A stretch of DNA of 35,814 nucleotides from Fidelibacterota bacterium (GTDB lineage: Bacteria > Fidelibacterota > Marinisomatia > SCGC-AAA003-L08 > TS1B11). Numbering within the stretch: position 1 is the first letter of the stretch; each line of letters opens with the position of its first letter. The notes beneath the pieces were generated by a model. It was not told where the DNA came from and did no database searches. It was given only the letters and a program-made list of their open reading frames with translations. Both the position numbers and the translations under genes were made by a program. The stretch covers positions 1 to 35,814 of the forward strand of contig DAOWIJ010000104.1 in the NCBI GenBank assembly GCA_030640955.1, given 5' to 3'. Below are positions 1 to 8,616 of this stretch, one piece after another.

Positions 1-348
1 GATAATATCCATTACTCGGAAGATGGACGCATCGCGTGGTCGGTATTTACTCAGGACGATCTTGCCAAGGCAGATGCCACGCTGGATGACATAGATGGCT
101 TCTCTGAATTTATGCGGATGATTAAGGGCGTTGAAGTATCGCTGCTCGTCACCGAGCTGGAACCGAACCTTACCAAAGTCAGCTTCAGAAGTAAGGGACA
201 GGTAACCATTAACGATGTGGCCCGGCAGTTCCAGGGCGGCGGACACGCGTTTGCAGCCGGCGCTGTTCTTGAAATGTCATGGCAGAAGACACTGGAAACG
301 CTATTACCGCAAGTGCAGAAAAAAATCGATTCCACCGAGTTCAACTAG
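1..348 (+). CDS. DHH-family phosphoesterase (NrnA-like), C-terminal part, 5' truncated by window
   Basis: The reading frame is open from base 1 to a TAG at 346-348, so only the last 115 residues of a longer protein are present. The segment is the C-terminal DHHA1 substrate-binding domain. The diagnostic part is a glycine-rich [10 protein letters not shown] stretch near the end, equivalent to the GGGHxxAxG motif that contacts RNA or nucleotide in NrnA/RecJ-type enzymes. NrnA-type proteins degrade nano-RNA and dephosphorylate pAp in the cytoplasm. The catalytic DHH domain lies upstream of the window and cannot be checked. dcd follows after 10 bases, suggesting one transcript. A cdaA gene for c-di-AMP synthesis lies further on, so a c-di-NMP phosphodiesterase role for this DHH protein is possible but unproven. 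Confidence 0.85.
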   Translation, partial: DNIHYSEDGRIAWSVFTQDDLAKADATLDDIDGFSEFMRMIKGVEVSLLVTELEPNLTKVSFRSKGQVTINDVARQFQGGGHAFAAGAVLEMSWQKTLETLLPQVQKKIDSTEFN

Positions 349-358
349 GGGCATTTTA

Positions 359-916
359 ATGGGGGTTAAACCGGATTTCTGGATTGAGCAGATGGCCAGG
401 GAGCACGCCATGATTGAGCCCTTCGAGGCGGGACAGGTCAGTCAAGGCAAGATATCGTACGGTATCTCCTCCTACGGGTACGACCTGCGGGTTGCCGATG
501 AGTACAAGATATTCACTAATGTGAATAGCAGTATTATCGATCCCAAAAAGGTCGATCCTGAATCTTTCATCGATTTTAAGGGTCCTGTCTGCATTATTCC
601 GCCCAATAGTTTTGCATTGGCCCGCAGTGTGGAGTACTTTCGCATACCACGGGGGATCATAACCCTGTGCGTGGGCAAGTCAACATATGCGCGGTGCGGC
701 ATTATTGTTAATGTGACGCCATTTGAGCCGGAATGGGAAGGATTTGTCACCCTGGAGATTTCCAATACGACTCCCCTGCCGGCAAAGATTTACTCTTTTG
801 AGGGTCTCTGCCAGGTACTTTTCTTTGAGGGAACAGAGCCGTGCAGCCTTTCGTATAAGGAACGAAATGGCAAGTACCAGAAACAGACAGGGATTACAAC
901 CGCCATAGTGCAGTGA
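359..916 (+). CDS. dcd: dCTP deaminase
   Basis: This 185-residue protein deaminates dCTP to dUTP and so supplies dTMP synthesis in the cytoplasm. The dUTPase-like fold is recognisable from the conserved segment [20 protein letters not shown], followed by [16 protein letters not shown], which holds the catalytic glutamate of the family, and a C-terminal lid ending in KYQKQTG. The length is normal for monofunctional Dcd. I chose the ATG at 359 because homologues begin at about this point and a purine-rich AGGGG precedes it. An in-frame ATG at 215 would add 48 residues that overlap the preceding gene and look like shadow sequence. A bifunctional deaminase/dUTPase cannot be fully excluded from sequence alone. 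Confidence 0.93.
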   Translation: MGVKPDFWIEQMAREHAMIEPFEAGQVSQGKISYGISSYGYDLRVADEYKIFTNVNSSIIDPKKVDPESFIDFKGPVCIIPPNSFALARSVEYFRIPRGIITLCVGKSTYARCGIIVNVTPFEPEWEGFVTLEISNTTPLPAKIYSFEGLCQVLFFEGTEPCSLSYKERNGKYQKQTGITTAIVQ

Positions 917-929
917 GCATATTGATTCT

Positions 930-1778
930 ATGGAAATAACTGTAGCAAAAGATGCCGGCTACTGCTTCGGCGTCCGAGATGCGGTGAAGCTGGCCTTTGA
1001 AGCTGCCGAGGAGTATGGCAATGTGTACATGCTGGGTGATGTTGTTCATAATGAGCGCGTTGTCGAAAACCTGGCCGATGCCGGCGCCAAAGTAGTGGAT
1101 TCTCTTGATGAGATCCCCGATGGGGCCCCGGTACTGTTTCGTGCCCACGGAACGGCCACCGAGGTCTGGGATCAGGCCAGGGGAAAAAACATCAGGATAA
1201 TTGATGCGACCTGTCCACTGGTTCAGGATATTCACGACGAAGTTCGGCGCACATCTGAAGATGGACGTCAGGTAATCATCATCGGTGACCACGGCCACGA
1301 TGAAGTGGTGGGCATTGCCAGCCAGGCGCGGACCCCGATAGTTGTAGCCACTCCCGATGAGGCCCGGCAGCTGCGGAAGATGAAGCGGGCAGCGGTGGTC
1401 AGCCAATCGACACAGATGATTGAAAACGTGCAGGCCATTATCAATGTACTCATGACAAAAGTGTATGATCTGCATTTTGTTAATACGATCTGTTTTCCCA
1501 CAAAGCGTAACCATGAGCAGATAAAGCGCTTAGCAGCTGAGTCTGATCTGATGATAGTGATTGGCTCGTTTACTTCCGCCAATTCCAAGCGTCTCACCCA
1601 GCTGGCTGGTGAGCGGAATGCTGATACTTACCAGGTCACGGGTAAAGATGCCCTTAAACCTGAGTGGTTTGATGGCGTGAATAAGATTGGCATATCCGCG
1701 GGCGCCTCGACGCCGGATGAGCTGATCGCGGAAGTCCGGGCAGGCATTGAAGAAATTTGCGCCGAATTAGTGGTTTAA
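930..1778 (+). CDS. ispH: 4-hydroxy-3-methylbut-2-enyl diphosphate reductase
   Basis: The 282-residue enzyme performs the last step of the MEP isoprenoid pathway, reducing HMBPP to IPP and DMAPP with an iron-sulfur cluster. The three cluster cysteines are visible: Cys12 in AGYCFGVRDA, Cys95 in DATCPLV and Cys188 in NTICFPTKRN. Substrate-binding histidines are at about 40, 73 and 123, with the HxE motif at 123-125 and GISAGASTPD near the end. Length is typical for short bacterial IspH. It starts 13 bases after dcd. dxs, the first enzyme of the same pathway, lies 1.5 kb downstream, so the entry and exit enzymes of the pathway are encoded close together here. Confidence 0.95.
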   Translation: MEITVAKDAGYCFGVRDAVKLAFEAAEEYGNVYMLGDVVHNERVVENLADAGAKVVDSLDEIPDGAPVLFRAHGTATEVWDQARGKNIRIIDATCPLVQDIHDEVRRTSEDGRQVIIIGDHGHDEVVGIASQARTPIVVATPDEARQLRKMKRAAVVSQSTQMIENVQAIINVLMTKVYDLHFVNTICFPTKRNHEQIKRLAAESDLMIVIGSFTSANSKRLTQLAGERNADTYQVTGKDALKPEWFDGVNKIGISAGASTPDELIAEVRAGIEEICAELVV

Positions 1779-1867
1779 CTTCAGTGCATAAAAAATCTCT
1801 TTCAAAATGGGATTTATCTCTGTAATTAATGGGAAATTCACAATTGAATCTGCTGGTTGGATGAAAA

Positions 1868-2755
1868 ATGGCTAAACAAACAGGTACGTTCGAAGTAAAG
1901 GTCGGCTTGGCGGAGATGCTCAAAGGTGGCGTCATTATGGATGTCACCAACGCGGAGCAGGCCAAAATTGCGGAAGACGCCGGGGCGGTTGCGGTAATGG
2001 CTCTTGAGCGTATTCCCGCGGACATCCGCCAGGATGGCGGAGTGGCCCGGATGTCAAATCCGACCATGGTCAGGGAAATCCAGGAGATGGTATCTATTCC
2101 GGTCATGGCCAAATGCCGCATCGGCCATTTCGCCGAGGCCCAGATACTGGAGGCCCTGGAGGTGGACTTCATTGATGAGAGTGAAGTACTCACACCTGCC
2201 GATGAGGCCAACCATATCTATAAGCACGATTTCAAGGCGCCCTTTGTGTGCGGCGCCAGAAACCTGGGCGAGGCCCTCAGGCGTATCGGTGAAGGTGCGG
2301 CCATGATCCGGACCAAGGGCGAAGCGGGATCGGGCAATATCGTGGAGGCCGTTCGCCACATGCGCACTATCCTGAGTGAGATTCACCGTCTCACAATATT
2401 GGATAAAAGCGAGTTGATGGCTGCGGCCAAGGAGATGGGTGCGCCGTTCAGCCTGGTGGAGCAGGTCGCCAGAATCGGCAAACTGCCGGTGCCCAATTTC
2501 AGTGCCGGTGGCATTGCCACGCCTGCGGATGTCGCTTTAATGATGCAACTGGGTGCAGAGGCGGTTTTTGTCGGGTCGGGGATTTTCAAGTCCGCTGATC
2601 CGGCCGACCGCGCCCGCGCGATTGTCCAGGCGACAACCTATTATAACGATCCAGAAAAGTTACGGGATATATCAGCGGGGCTCGGTTCGGCTATGGCGGG
2701 TCTGGAAATGTCTGAGATTCCAGCCGGGGAACGTCTGCAGGAGCGCGGTTGGTAG
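1868..2755 (+). CDS. pdxS: Pyridoxal 5'-phosphate synthase, lyase subunit
   Basis: PdxS (295 residues) forms the synthase core of the DXP-independent PLP pathway, joining ribose 5-phosphate, glyceraldehyde 3-phosphate and ammonia. The (beta/alpha)8 barrel is highly conserved. Asp25 (VIMDV), Lys82 (VMAKCRIGH) and Lys150 ([12 protein letters not shown]) match the catalytic aspartate and the two lysines that carry the ribose intermediate. The phosphate-binding [12 protein letters not shown] and [10 protein letters not shown] motifs follow. An 89-bp gap separates it from ispH, so it may have its own promoter, but I see no convincing -35/-10 pair. The end overlaps pdxT, consistent with stoichiometric production of the complex. 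Confidence 0.97.
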   Translation: MAKQTGTFEVKVGLAEMLKGGVIMDVTNAEQAKIAEDAGAVAVMALERIPADIRQDGGVARMSNPTMVREIQEMVSIPVMAKCRIGHFAEAQILEALEVDFIDESEVLTPADEANHIYKHDFKAPFVCGARNLGEALRRIGEGAAMIRTKGEAGSGNIVEAVRHMRTILSEIHRLTILDKSELMAAAKEMGAPFSLVEQVARIGKLPVPNFSAGGIATPADVALMMQLGAEAVFVGSGIFKSADPADRARAIVQATTYYNDPEKLRDISAGLGSAMAGLEMSEIPAGERLQERGW

Positions 2756-3324
2756 TGACGGTAGGTGTATTGGCCCTCCAGGGAGCCTTTGCCAAACATC
2801 AACAGATCGTGGAGCAGTTGGGTTTCCAGACATTGGCAGTGCGCTATGCCGACGAGCTGGCCAATTGCTCGGCCCTGATCATACCGGGTGGTGAATCATC
2901 CACCATCAGCCTGCAACTGGATAACAATGGACTGCGCGAGGCAGTAACCGAGTTCGCACGAAATCATCCGGTTATGGGCACCTGTGCCGGACTGATCCTG
3001 ATGGCCCAAAAGACCGATAGCCGGATGGTGACCACTTTAGGTCTGCTCGACATTTCGGTCTCCCGCAACGGTTGGGGAAGACAGGTTCATTCTTTTACCG
3101 CCAATATTACCATTGCGCTGGATAATGGTTCGGCCGATGTTCCGGCCGTTTTCATTCGTGCGCCCCGAATCGATAAAACCGGGCCGGGAGTGGAGGTGCT
3201 AGGAAGCTACGACCATCAACCGGTGCTGGTGCGCCAGGGAGGGCATCTTGGTGTAACTTTCCATCCGGAACTCACAGGCGACCAGAGTATTCACGACCTA
3301 TTTCTAAAATCGGTAGTCACTTGA
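2755..3324 (+). CDS. pdxT: Pyridoxal 5'-phosphate synthase, glutaminase subunit
   Basis: PdxT hydrolyses glutamine and channels ammonia to PdxS. It is a class I glutamine amidotransferase of 189 residues with the triad Cys77 (GTCAGL), His170 and Glu172 (FHPEL), plus the oxyanion-side PGGESST motif at 44-50. I prefer the GTG at 2755, which overlaps the last base of the pdxS stop and gives the usual N-terminus (MTVGVLALQGA). A TTG at 2749 would add two residues. AGGAG at 2739-2743 lies 11 bases before the GTG and 5 before the TTG, so the start is not settled. The 3' end overlaps dxs by four bases. Confidence 0.95.
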   Translation: MTVGVLALQGAFAKHQQIVEQLGFQTLAVRYADELANCSALIIPGGESSTISLQLDNNGLREAVTEFARNHPVMGTCAGLILMAQKTDSRMVTTLGLLDISVSRNGWGRQVHSFTANITIALDNGSADVPAVFIRAPRIDKTGPGVEVLGSYDHQPVLVRQGGHLGVTFHPELTGDQSIHDLFLKSVVT

Positions 3325-5219
3325 AAGACAAATATCCCTTATTAGCGACCATTAATGGTCCCGCCGAATTAAAACAGATTCCTCAAAAAGATTTGCCTAA
3401 ACTGGCCGGTGAGATCGGCGCTTACATCAAGTCCGTGGTGCAGGAAAACGGCGGGCATTACAGCTCACCCCTGGGCGTGGTTGATCTGTCCGTGGCGCTG
3501 CTGTATGTATTTGACAGTCCCCAGGACAAGCTCATCTGGGATGTCGGTCACCAGGCCTATGCCCACAAGATTCTTACCGGTCGACGGGACGAATTTCGAA
3601 CCGTGCGGACCAAGGATGGTGTCAGCGGTTACCTCAAGCGAGACGAATCGGAGCACGATATCTTCGGCGCCGGGCATGCCAGCACCGCTATCTCGGCCGG
3701 CGTAGGCATCGCTGAAGCCCTGCGCCTGGCAGGGGATTCCGATTCGCATGTTGTGTCAATTGTGGGTGATGGGGCCATGACCGGCGGCCTGGCTTATGAA
3801 GGCCTTAACAATCTGGGGCATAAAAAGCTTAAGATGACGGTTGTCCTGAATGATAACCGCATGTCCATTTCCCCATCGGTCGGTTCCCTTTCGACCTACC
3901 TGACCCATGTCGCCACCAATCCCCTTTACAACCGCGTACGTGATGATATCTGGAAGGCCACCGGATTACTGCCGTTGGGCACCGATGCCGTGAGGAAATT
4001 TCTGAAGCGGCTGGAGGAAGGCTTAAAGGGTTTTCTTACTCCTGGCTTGTTGTTCGAAGAGTTGGGGATGAGATACTTCGGACCCATTAGCGGCCACGAT
4101 TATGACTCCATGATCAAAGTATTCCGCAATGTGCGGGAGCTCAGTAACCCTACCCTGATTCACGTGCTCACCAAGAAGGGCCGGGGGGTGCGGGAAGCCG
4201 AGAATGACTCGCTCCAATACTATAGCATGCCCGGCCGCAAGGCAGCCCCGAACAAAAAGCCTGTGGCTCCTGATTATAGTAATGTGTTTGGCAAGGTTGC
4301 CGTGGAAATGGCGGAAGCGGATGAACGGGTATGCTGCGTGACTGCTGCAATGGAGGTCGGCACCGGCCTCACCGAATATGCCTCCCGGTTTCCAGACCGG
4401 CTTTTCGACGTGGGGCTGGCTGAGGAGCATGCCGTGACCTTCGCCGCCGGATTAGCTACCGAGGGCATGGTCCCCGTGTTAGCCATTTACTCCACTTTCC
4501 TGCAGCGCGCCTTTGATCAGATAATGCATGACCTGGCCCTACAAGACCTGCCGGCCATATTCTGCCTGGACCGAGGCGGACTGGTGGGTCCGGATGGTCC
4601 CACGCACCACGGTGTGTTCGATATGGCTATCATGCGCACTATACCGGGTGTGGTAGTGTGTGCTCCCAAAGATGGCAACGAGCTGCGCGATCTCATGTTC
4701 AGCGCTATCGAGTACAAGCAGCCGGTGCTTATTCGGTACCCCAAGGATAGCAGTGTGGCCTTTGATCCTAAGGGTACCCACAACTTTGTACCGAAGGGTC
4801 GCTGGCAGGTGCTGAAGGATGGCAGCGACGTTACCATTCTGGCGGTGGGCAGTATGGTTCAACCGGCGCTGGCTGCCGCAGCCGAACTGGGTACCGAACA
4901 TGATATCGATGCCACGGTAGTGAATGCCCGGTTCATAAAGCCGCTTGATGAGACCCTTTTGAAAGGATTCATTGATCGCAATCAACCTGTATTGACCGTG
5001 GAAGAGGGACTTCTGGCTGGCGGGTTTGGGTCCGCGGTCCGTGAATTTATCGGCTCAAGTAATGCCCTGTTGCCGGTGGAGTCAATTGGCATCGACGATG
5101 AATTTACCGAGCACGGCACACGGCAGGAATTGCTGGAGATGGTTGGCCTGACCAGCGCTAATATTGTGAAGAAAGCAGTTGTCCTGGCAGGCCTGGCTGT
5201 GGCCGATCCCTTACCCTGA
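3321..5219 (+). CDS. dxs: 1-deoxy-D-xylulose-5-phosphate synthase
   Basis: DXS condenses pyruvate with glyceraldehyde 3-phosphate, using thiamine diphosphate, to feed isoprenoid (MEP) and thiamine synthesis. The 632-residue length is standard. The thiamine-diphosphate motif starts at GDG 149-151 and continues to the DNRMSIS segment. The catalytic glutamate is Glu368 in LAEEHAVTFAAGLA, and the HHGVFD segment of the pyrimidine domain follows. A transketolase C-terminal domain completes the protein. The start is TTG at 3321, inside the pdxT stop (TTGA overlap), so translation is probably coupled. Although DXP is a precursor of vitamin B6 in other bacteria, the neighbouring PdxST route does not use it, so the pairing is more likely for isoprenoids and thiamine. 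Confidence 0.95.
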   Translation: MKDKYPLLATINGPAELKQIPQKDLPKLAGEIGAYIKSVVQENGGHYSSPLGVVDLSVALLYVFDSPQDKLIWDVGHQAYAHKILTGRRDEFRTVRTKDGVSGYLKRDESEHDIFGAGHASTAISAGVGIAEALRLAGDSDSHVVSIVGDGAMTGGLAYEGLNNLGHKKLKMTVVLNDNRMSISPSVGSLSTYLTHVATNPLYNRVRDDIWKATGLLPLGTDAVRKFLKRLEEGLKGFLTPGLLFEELGMRYFGPISGHDYDSMIKVFRNVRELSNPTLIHVLTKKGRGVREAENDSLQYYSMPGRKAAPNKKPVAPDYSNVFGKVAVEMAEADERVCCVTAAMEVGTGLTEYASRFPDRLFDVGLAEEHAVTFAAGLATEGMVPVLAIYSTFLQRAFDQIMHDLALQDLPAIFCLDRGGLVGPDGPTHHGVFDMAIMRTIPGVVVCAPKDGNELRDLMFSAIEYKQPVLIRYPKDSSVAFDPKGTHNFVPKGRWQVLKDGSDVTILAVGSMVQPALAAAAELGTEHDIDATVVNARFIKPLDETLLKGFIDRNQPVLTVEEGLLAGGFGSAVREFIGSSNALLPVESIGIDDEFTEHGTRQELLEMVGLTSANIVKKAVVLAGLAVADPLP

Positions 5220-5250
5220 CAAGCAGATTGAAGAGACTGTAACACTAGCC

Positions 5251-6918
5251 ATGCCCGAAAAAGGCAAACCAGATAATGAGTTTAGCGCCGCAAAGGAAAA
5301 GTGGGAGCAGGAATTTTCCCGTTCGCCGCTACGGGATTACAGCTTCAAGACCGTTTCCGGAGAGACCGTCGACCCTCTCCACCTGCCACCTGATATTGAT
5401 GGCGCATACCTCGATCAGCTTGGCTTTCCCGGGCAATATCCGTTCACCCGGGGGGCCCAGGCAAGTATGTATCGCGGCAAATTATGGACCATGCGCCAGT
5501 TCGCCGGGTTCGGGACCCCTGAAGAAACCAATGAACGCTACAAATTTCTGCTGAAGCACGGCCAGACCGGCCTGTCGGTAGCCTACGACATGCCCACCTT
5601 AATGGGCTATGACGCCGATGATGCGCTCGCCCGGGGAGAAGTGGGGCGCTGCGGGGTGGCCGTCAGTTCTCTCGATGATATGGAAACCCTGTTTGCCGGC
5701 ATCGACCTGGGTAGTATCTCCGTTTCGCAGACCATCAACGGTCCTTCCTTCATTCTATTGGCCTTTTATATTGCCGTTGCCCGGCAGCAGGGAGTGTCTT
5801 TGCGGAATCTGCGCGGTACCCTGCAGGCTGATATTCTGAAGGAGTATATTGCCCAGAAGGAGTGGATCTTTCCCCCGGTGGAATCGATGCGTATCATCAC
5901 CGATATGATAGAATACTGCAGCCGGGAAATGCCCCTTTATCATTCCATTTCCGTCAGTGGCTACCATATTCGCGAGGCCGGCAGCACCGCCGCCCAGGAG
6001 CTGGCCTTTACCCTGGTTGACGGCTTCGCCTACGTGGAGCACGGTATTGAGCGGGGCCTGGATGTGGATGCCTTTGCGCCCCGTATCTCATTCTTTTTCA
6101 ATTCCCATCTGGATTTCTTTGAAGAAATCGCCAAGTTCCGGGCGGCCCGCCGCATCTGGGCCAAACGGTTGCGCAACAAGTATGGCGCCAAGGACCCACG
6201 CTCCTGGCGACTGCGGTTCCACACCCAAACAGCAGGTTGCACCCTTACCGAGCAGCAGCCGGAAAACAACATTGCCCGCACCGCTTTCCAGGCCCTGGCC
6301 GCTGTATTGGGTGGCACCAACTCGCTGCACACCAACGCCATGGATGAGACTATCGCCCTGCCGACCGAGAAAGCCGCCATGATCGCCCTGCGCACTCAAC
6401 AGCTGATCGCCTACGAAACGGGAACCGCCAACGTAATTGATCCCCTGGCGGGATCCTGGTACATGGAGGAGATGACCGACCGCATGGAGACCCGTGCAGA
6501 GGAATATTTTAGCCACATTGACGAAATTGGCGGAGTAATTGCGGCCATCGAGGCCAGCTATTTCCAGAAGGAAATCGCCCAGGCCGCCTATGAGTATCAG
6601 CAGGCTGTGGATGCCGGCCAGCGCTACATCGTGGGAGTCAATGAATTTGCCAACGAGAATGATACACTGGATATCCCTATTCTGGAGATTTCTCCCGAAG
6701 TCGAACTGAGGCAGAAGGCTAAACTGCGCGGCCTGCGAGACCGTCGTAATGATGGCCAGGTCCATAAAGCATTGCAGGATATACAGGACGCCTGCCGCAA
6801 CAATACCAATATTATGTATCCTGTGATTGACGCCGCCGAGTCTTACGCAACTCTGGGGGAGATCGTTACCGCCATGAAGGCCGTATTTGGTACCTGGATA
6901 GAGGAGACGGTTTTTTAA
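5251..6918 (+). CDS. B12-dependent acyl-CoA mutase large subunit; residues match isobutyryl-CoA mutase
   Basis: The 555-residue protein is the catalytic TIM-barrel subunit of the methylmalonyl-CoA mutase family, without the C-terminal cobalamin domain, so it needs a separate small B12-binding subunit that is not adjacent. Conserved landmarks include YPFTRGAQASMY, GQTGLSVAYDMPT, SGYHIREAG (Tyr/His adenosyl contacts) and SLHTNAMDE. In methylmalonyl-CoA mutase, Tyr89 and Arg207 bind the substrate carboxylate. Here the aligned positions are Phe84 (RQFAGF) and Gln202 (EYIAQKEW), with the same 118-residue spacing. That Phe/Gln pair is the reported signature of isobutyryl-CoA mutase, so an isobutyryl/n-butyryl-CoA interconversion is more likely than propionate metabolism. 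The ATG at 5251 was chosen; an in-frame ATG at 5179 lies within dxs. Confidence 0.85.
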   Translation: MPEKGKPDNEFSAAKEKWEQEFSRSPLRDYSFKTVSGETVDPLHLPPDIDGAYLDQLGFPGQYPFTRGAQASMYRGKLWTMRQFAGFGTPEETNERYKFLLKHGQTGLSVAYDMPTLMGYDADDALARGEVGRCGVAVSSLDDMETLFAGIDLGSISVSQTINGPSFILLAFYIAVARQQGVSLRNLRGTLQADILKEYIAQKEWIFPPVESMRIITDMIEYCSREMPLYHSISVSGYHIREAGSTAAQELAFTLVDGFAYVEHGIERGLDVDAFAPRISFFFNSHLDFFEEIAKFRAARRIWAKRLRNKYGAKDPRSWRLRFHTQTAGCTLTEQQPENNIARTAFQALAAVLGGTNSLHTNAMDETIALPTEKAAMIALRTQQLIAYETGTANVIDPLAGSWYMEEMTDRMETRAEEYFSHIDEIGGVIAAIEASYFQKEIAQAAYEYQQAVDAGQRYIVGVNEFANENDTLDIPILEISPEVELRQKAKLRGLRDRRNDGQVHKALQDIQDACRNNTNIMYPVIDAAESYATLGEIVTAMKAVFGTWIEETVF

Positions 6919-8058
6919 TTGGCCAGCTATAAAAGTATATTTGCCCACAAGCACAGTTTTACGGTGGGTGTGGAAGAGGAATATATGCTCTGCCACCCCG
7001 AAACGGGCGATCTGGTTGGCCTTGCCGATGAAATACTTGAGCAGATCAACCCTGATGAGCAAGAGCGCTTCAGTTACGAACTGATTCAATCTGAAATTGA
7101 GATCAATACGCCGGTTGCCGGAACGGTGGATGAGGCCATGGCCCATGTGGGACACTTCCGGCGCCGGGTCCGGGAAATTGGTGAGCAGGTCGGCTATCGC
7201 CCCGGTATCAGCGGCACCCATCCAACAGCGCTGGCCGATGACCAGACCTTTGTTGATTCCGAAGGCTACCAGTGGGTGGCCGAACAACTGCATTTCTATG
7301 CGCGCCGCAATATTACCTTTGCCATGCATGTGCACGTAGCGCTGCCCAATGGCGACGTAACCGTGGCCGTGGCCAATGCCGCGCGCAGATGGCTGGCGCC
7401 GTTGCTGGCCCTTTCCGCCAATTCGCCTTTTTTCCACGCCCACAATACCGGTATGCTCTCATCACGAACCTTCCAGTTTGGCGCCTTTCCGCGGACCAAC
7501 ATACCAGCTACCTTCCGGTCGTTCGAGCACTTCTGTGAGGTAATGGATACTTATACCAGAATGGGTTCCATCAATCAGCCGCGTCAAATCTGGTGGAAAA
7601 TCCGGCCCCACGGCTATTACGGCACCATCGAATTCCGGGTGTGCGATGCCCAGCGTTCCCTGAAGCGGACCCGTATGCTGGTGGCCCTCAGCCAAGCTAT
7701 CGCACACCGTGTGGCGCAGGAGTATGAGGCCGGTATTTTGCAGCAGGATTTCGAACTGGAATACCTCAACGACGCTCTCTGGAAAGCGACCCGTTTCGGT
7801 TTTGAAGCCAGGGTCGTGGAGCCTGCTGGCAATCAGATAATGACTATGGGGGAGCATACGGAACTGATGGTGAATTACCTGGAGTCGTCTCTGATAGAGT
7901 TGGGAACAGCGGATATTATTCCAACAGTAGAGGAAGTGGTAGCCGGCGGAAGTGAAGCCCGGCAGCAGCTTGAAGTATTTCAGCAGGGTGGCTTCGCGCT
8001 CCTGCAGAAAATGCTCATGGATCACGTCGAATACGACGAATCTGGTGAGAATGATTAA
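6919..8058 (+). CDS. Carboxylate-amine ligase, YbdK/GCS2 family
   Basis: This 379-residue protein belongs to the glutamate-cysteine ligase type 2 (GCS2) family of ATP-dependent carboxylate-amine ligases; E. coli YbdK has weak gamma-glutamylcysteine synthetase activity. Visible marks are the N-terminal GVEEEYML motif (17-24), the SYELIQSEIEINTP segment, FAMHVHVALP, the central region around FQFGAFPRTNIP, and the IEFRVCDAQ segment. The substrate is unknown: the family includes low-molecular-weight thiol enzymes and others of uncertain role, so I do not assign a glutathione function. It starts with TTG immediately after the mutase stop codon, implying coupling. A 130-bp non-coding gap before ccmE follows and probably ends this transcription unit, though no convincing terminator is visible. 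Confidence 0.85.
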   Translation: MASYKSIFAHKHSFTVGVEEEYMLCHPETGDLVGLADEILEQINPDEQERFSYELIQSEIEINTPVAGTVDEAMAHVGHFRRRVREIGEQVGYRPGISGTHPTALADDQTFVDSEGYQWVAEQLHFYARRNITFAMHVHVALPNGDVTVAVANAARRWLAPLLALSANSPFFHAHNTGMLSSRTFQFGAFPRTNIPATFRSFEHFCEVMDTYTRMGSINQPRQIWWKIRPHGYYGTIEFRVCDAQRSLKRTRMLVALSQAIAHRVAQEYEAGILQQDFELEYLNDALWKATRFGFEARVVEPAGNQIMTMGEHTELMVNYLESSLIELGTADIIPTVEEVVAGGSEARQQLEVFQQGGFALLQKMLMDHVEYDESGEND

Positions 8059-8188
8059 CGAAAACTTTAATAACTCTTCATAAATCTTTTGCCGGAAAAA
8101 GATCCTGTTGGGGTAATTTCATCCACTTCAAATAATTGCGTCGGCCTGGTATAGCTCATCTTATCAGAACCTTGTTCAGGAGTTCCAG

Positions 8189-8611
8189 ATGGATAATCAA
8201 CGTTTAAAATTTGTGATACTGATCATAGCGGTGGCCGTAATCACCTTTGGGTGGATTACTGTAGGCGTCGGTTCTGAAGAAGTCCCTTATGTCAGCATTA
8301 TGGAAATTGTAGCCAACAACTACGAATTCGAGCAGAACCGTCTGCGTCTGGGTGGCCTGGTTGAGGAAGGCTCTATCACCTATTCGACTGATCGCCTGAA
8401 CGTAGATTTCGTGATTGCCCAGGAAGAGCACCGGCTGGCGGTGCATTACCAGGGCTTGACACCCGACATGTTCAATGACGGGGCCGAGGTCATTATTGAA
8501 GGTCGTCTGCAGGATGAGGTCTTTATCGCCGATAACCTCATGACAAAATGCGCCTCGCGATACGAAGCTGACATCATCAAGCCCGAGAGCAATCCACAGG
8601 GGGAAATCTGA
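8189..8611 (+). CDS. ccmE: Cytochrome c haem chaperone CcmE, Cys-type variant
   Basis: CcmE carries haem from CcmABCD to the CcmF/H ligation complex on the outer face of the inner membrane. The 140-residue protein has an N-terminal membrane anchor (about 8-27), then an OB-fold with LRLGGLVEEGSI and a GAEVIIEGRL strand. In the usual protein a histidine in HxxxY binds haem covalently. Here the motif is Cys121-Ala-Ser-Arg-Tyr125, so cysteine replaces histidine while the tyrosine is kept. This CxxxY form is known from sulfate reducers and some archaea. The ATG at 8189 follows a CAGGAG element. This is the first gene of the ccm operon, after a 130-bp gap that probably contains its promoter. Confidence 0.93.
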   Translation: MDNQRLKFVILIIAVAVITFGWITVGVGSEEVPYVSIMEIVANNYEFEQNRLRLGGLVEEGSITYSTDRLNVDFVIAQEEHRLAVHYQGLTPDMFNDGAEVIIEGRLQDEVFIADNLMTKCASRYEADIIKPESNPQGEI

Positions 8612-8616
8612 TTGTC

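Noticed and set aside
215-358. Upstream in-frame extension of dcd
   Set aside because: It overlaps the DHHA1-domain gene and the added residues do not resemble Dcd; ATG 359 gives normal length.
1779-1867. Promoter or riboswitch (PLP or thiamine) before pdxS
   Set aside because: The 89-bp A/T-rich gap has no recognisable riboswitch core and no clear -35/-10 pair.
6088-7443. A 451-codon antisense open frame across the mutase and YbdK-type genes
   Set aside because: It spans two well-supported genes on the other strand, shows no recognisable domain, and fits an accidental frame opposite codon-biased genes.
8084-8103. ATCTTTT...AAAAGAT inverted repeat after the YbdK-type gene
   Set aside because: The stem is short and A/T-rich with no following T-run, so it is too weak to call as a terminator.
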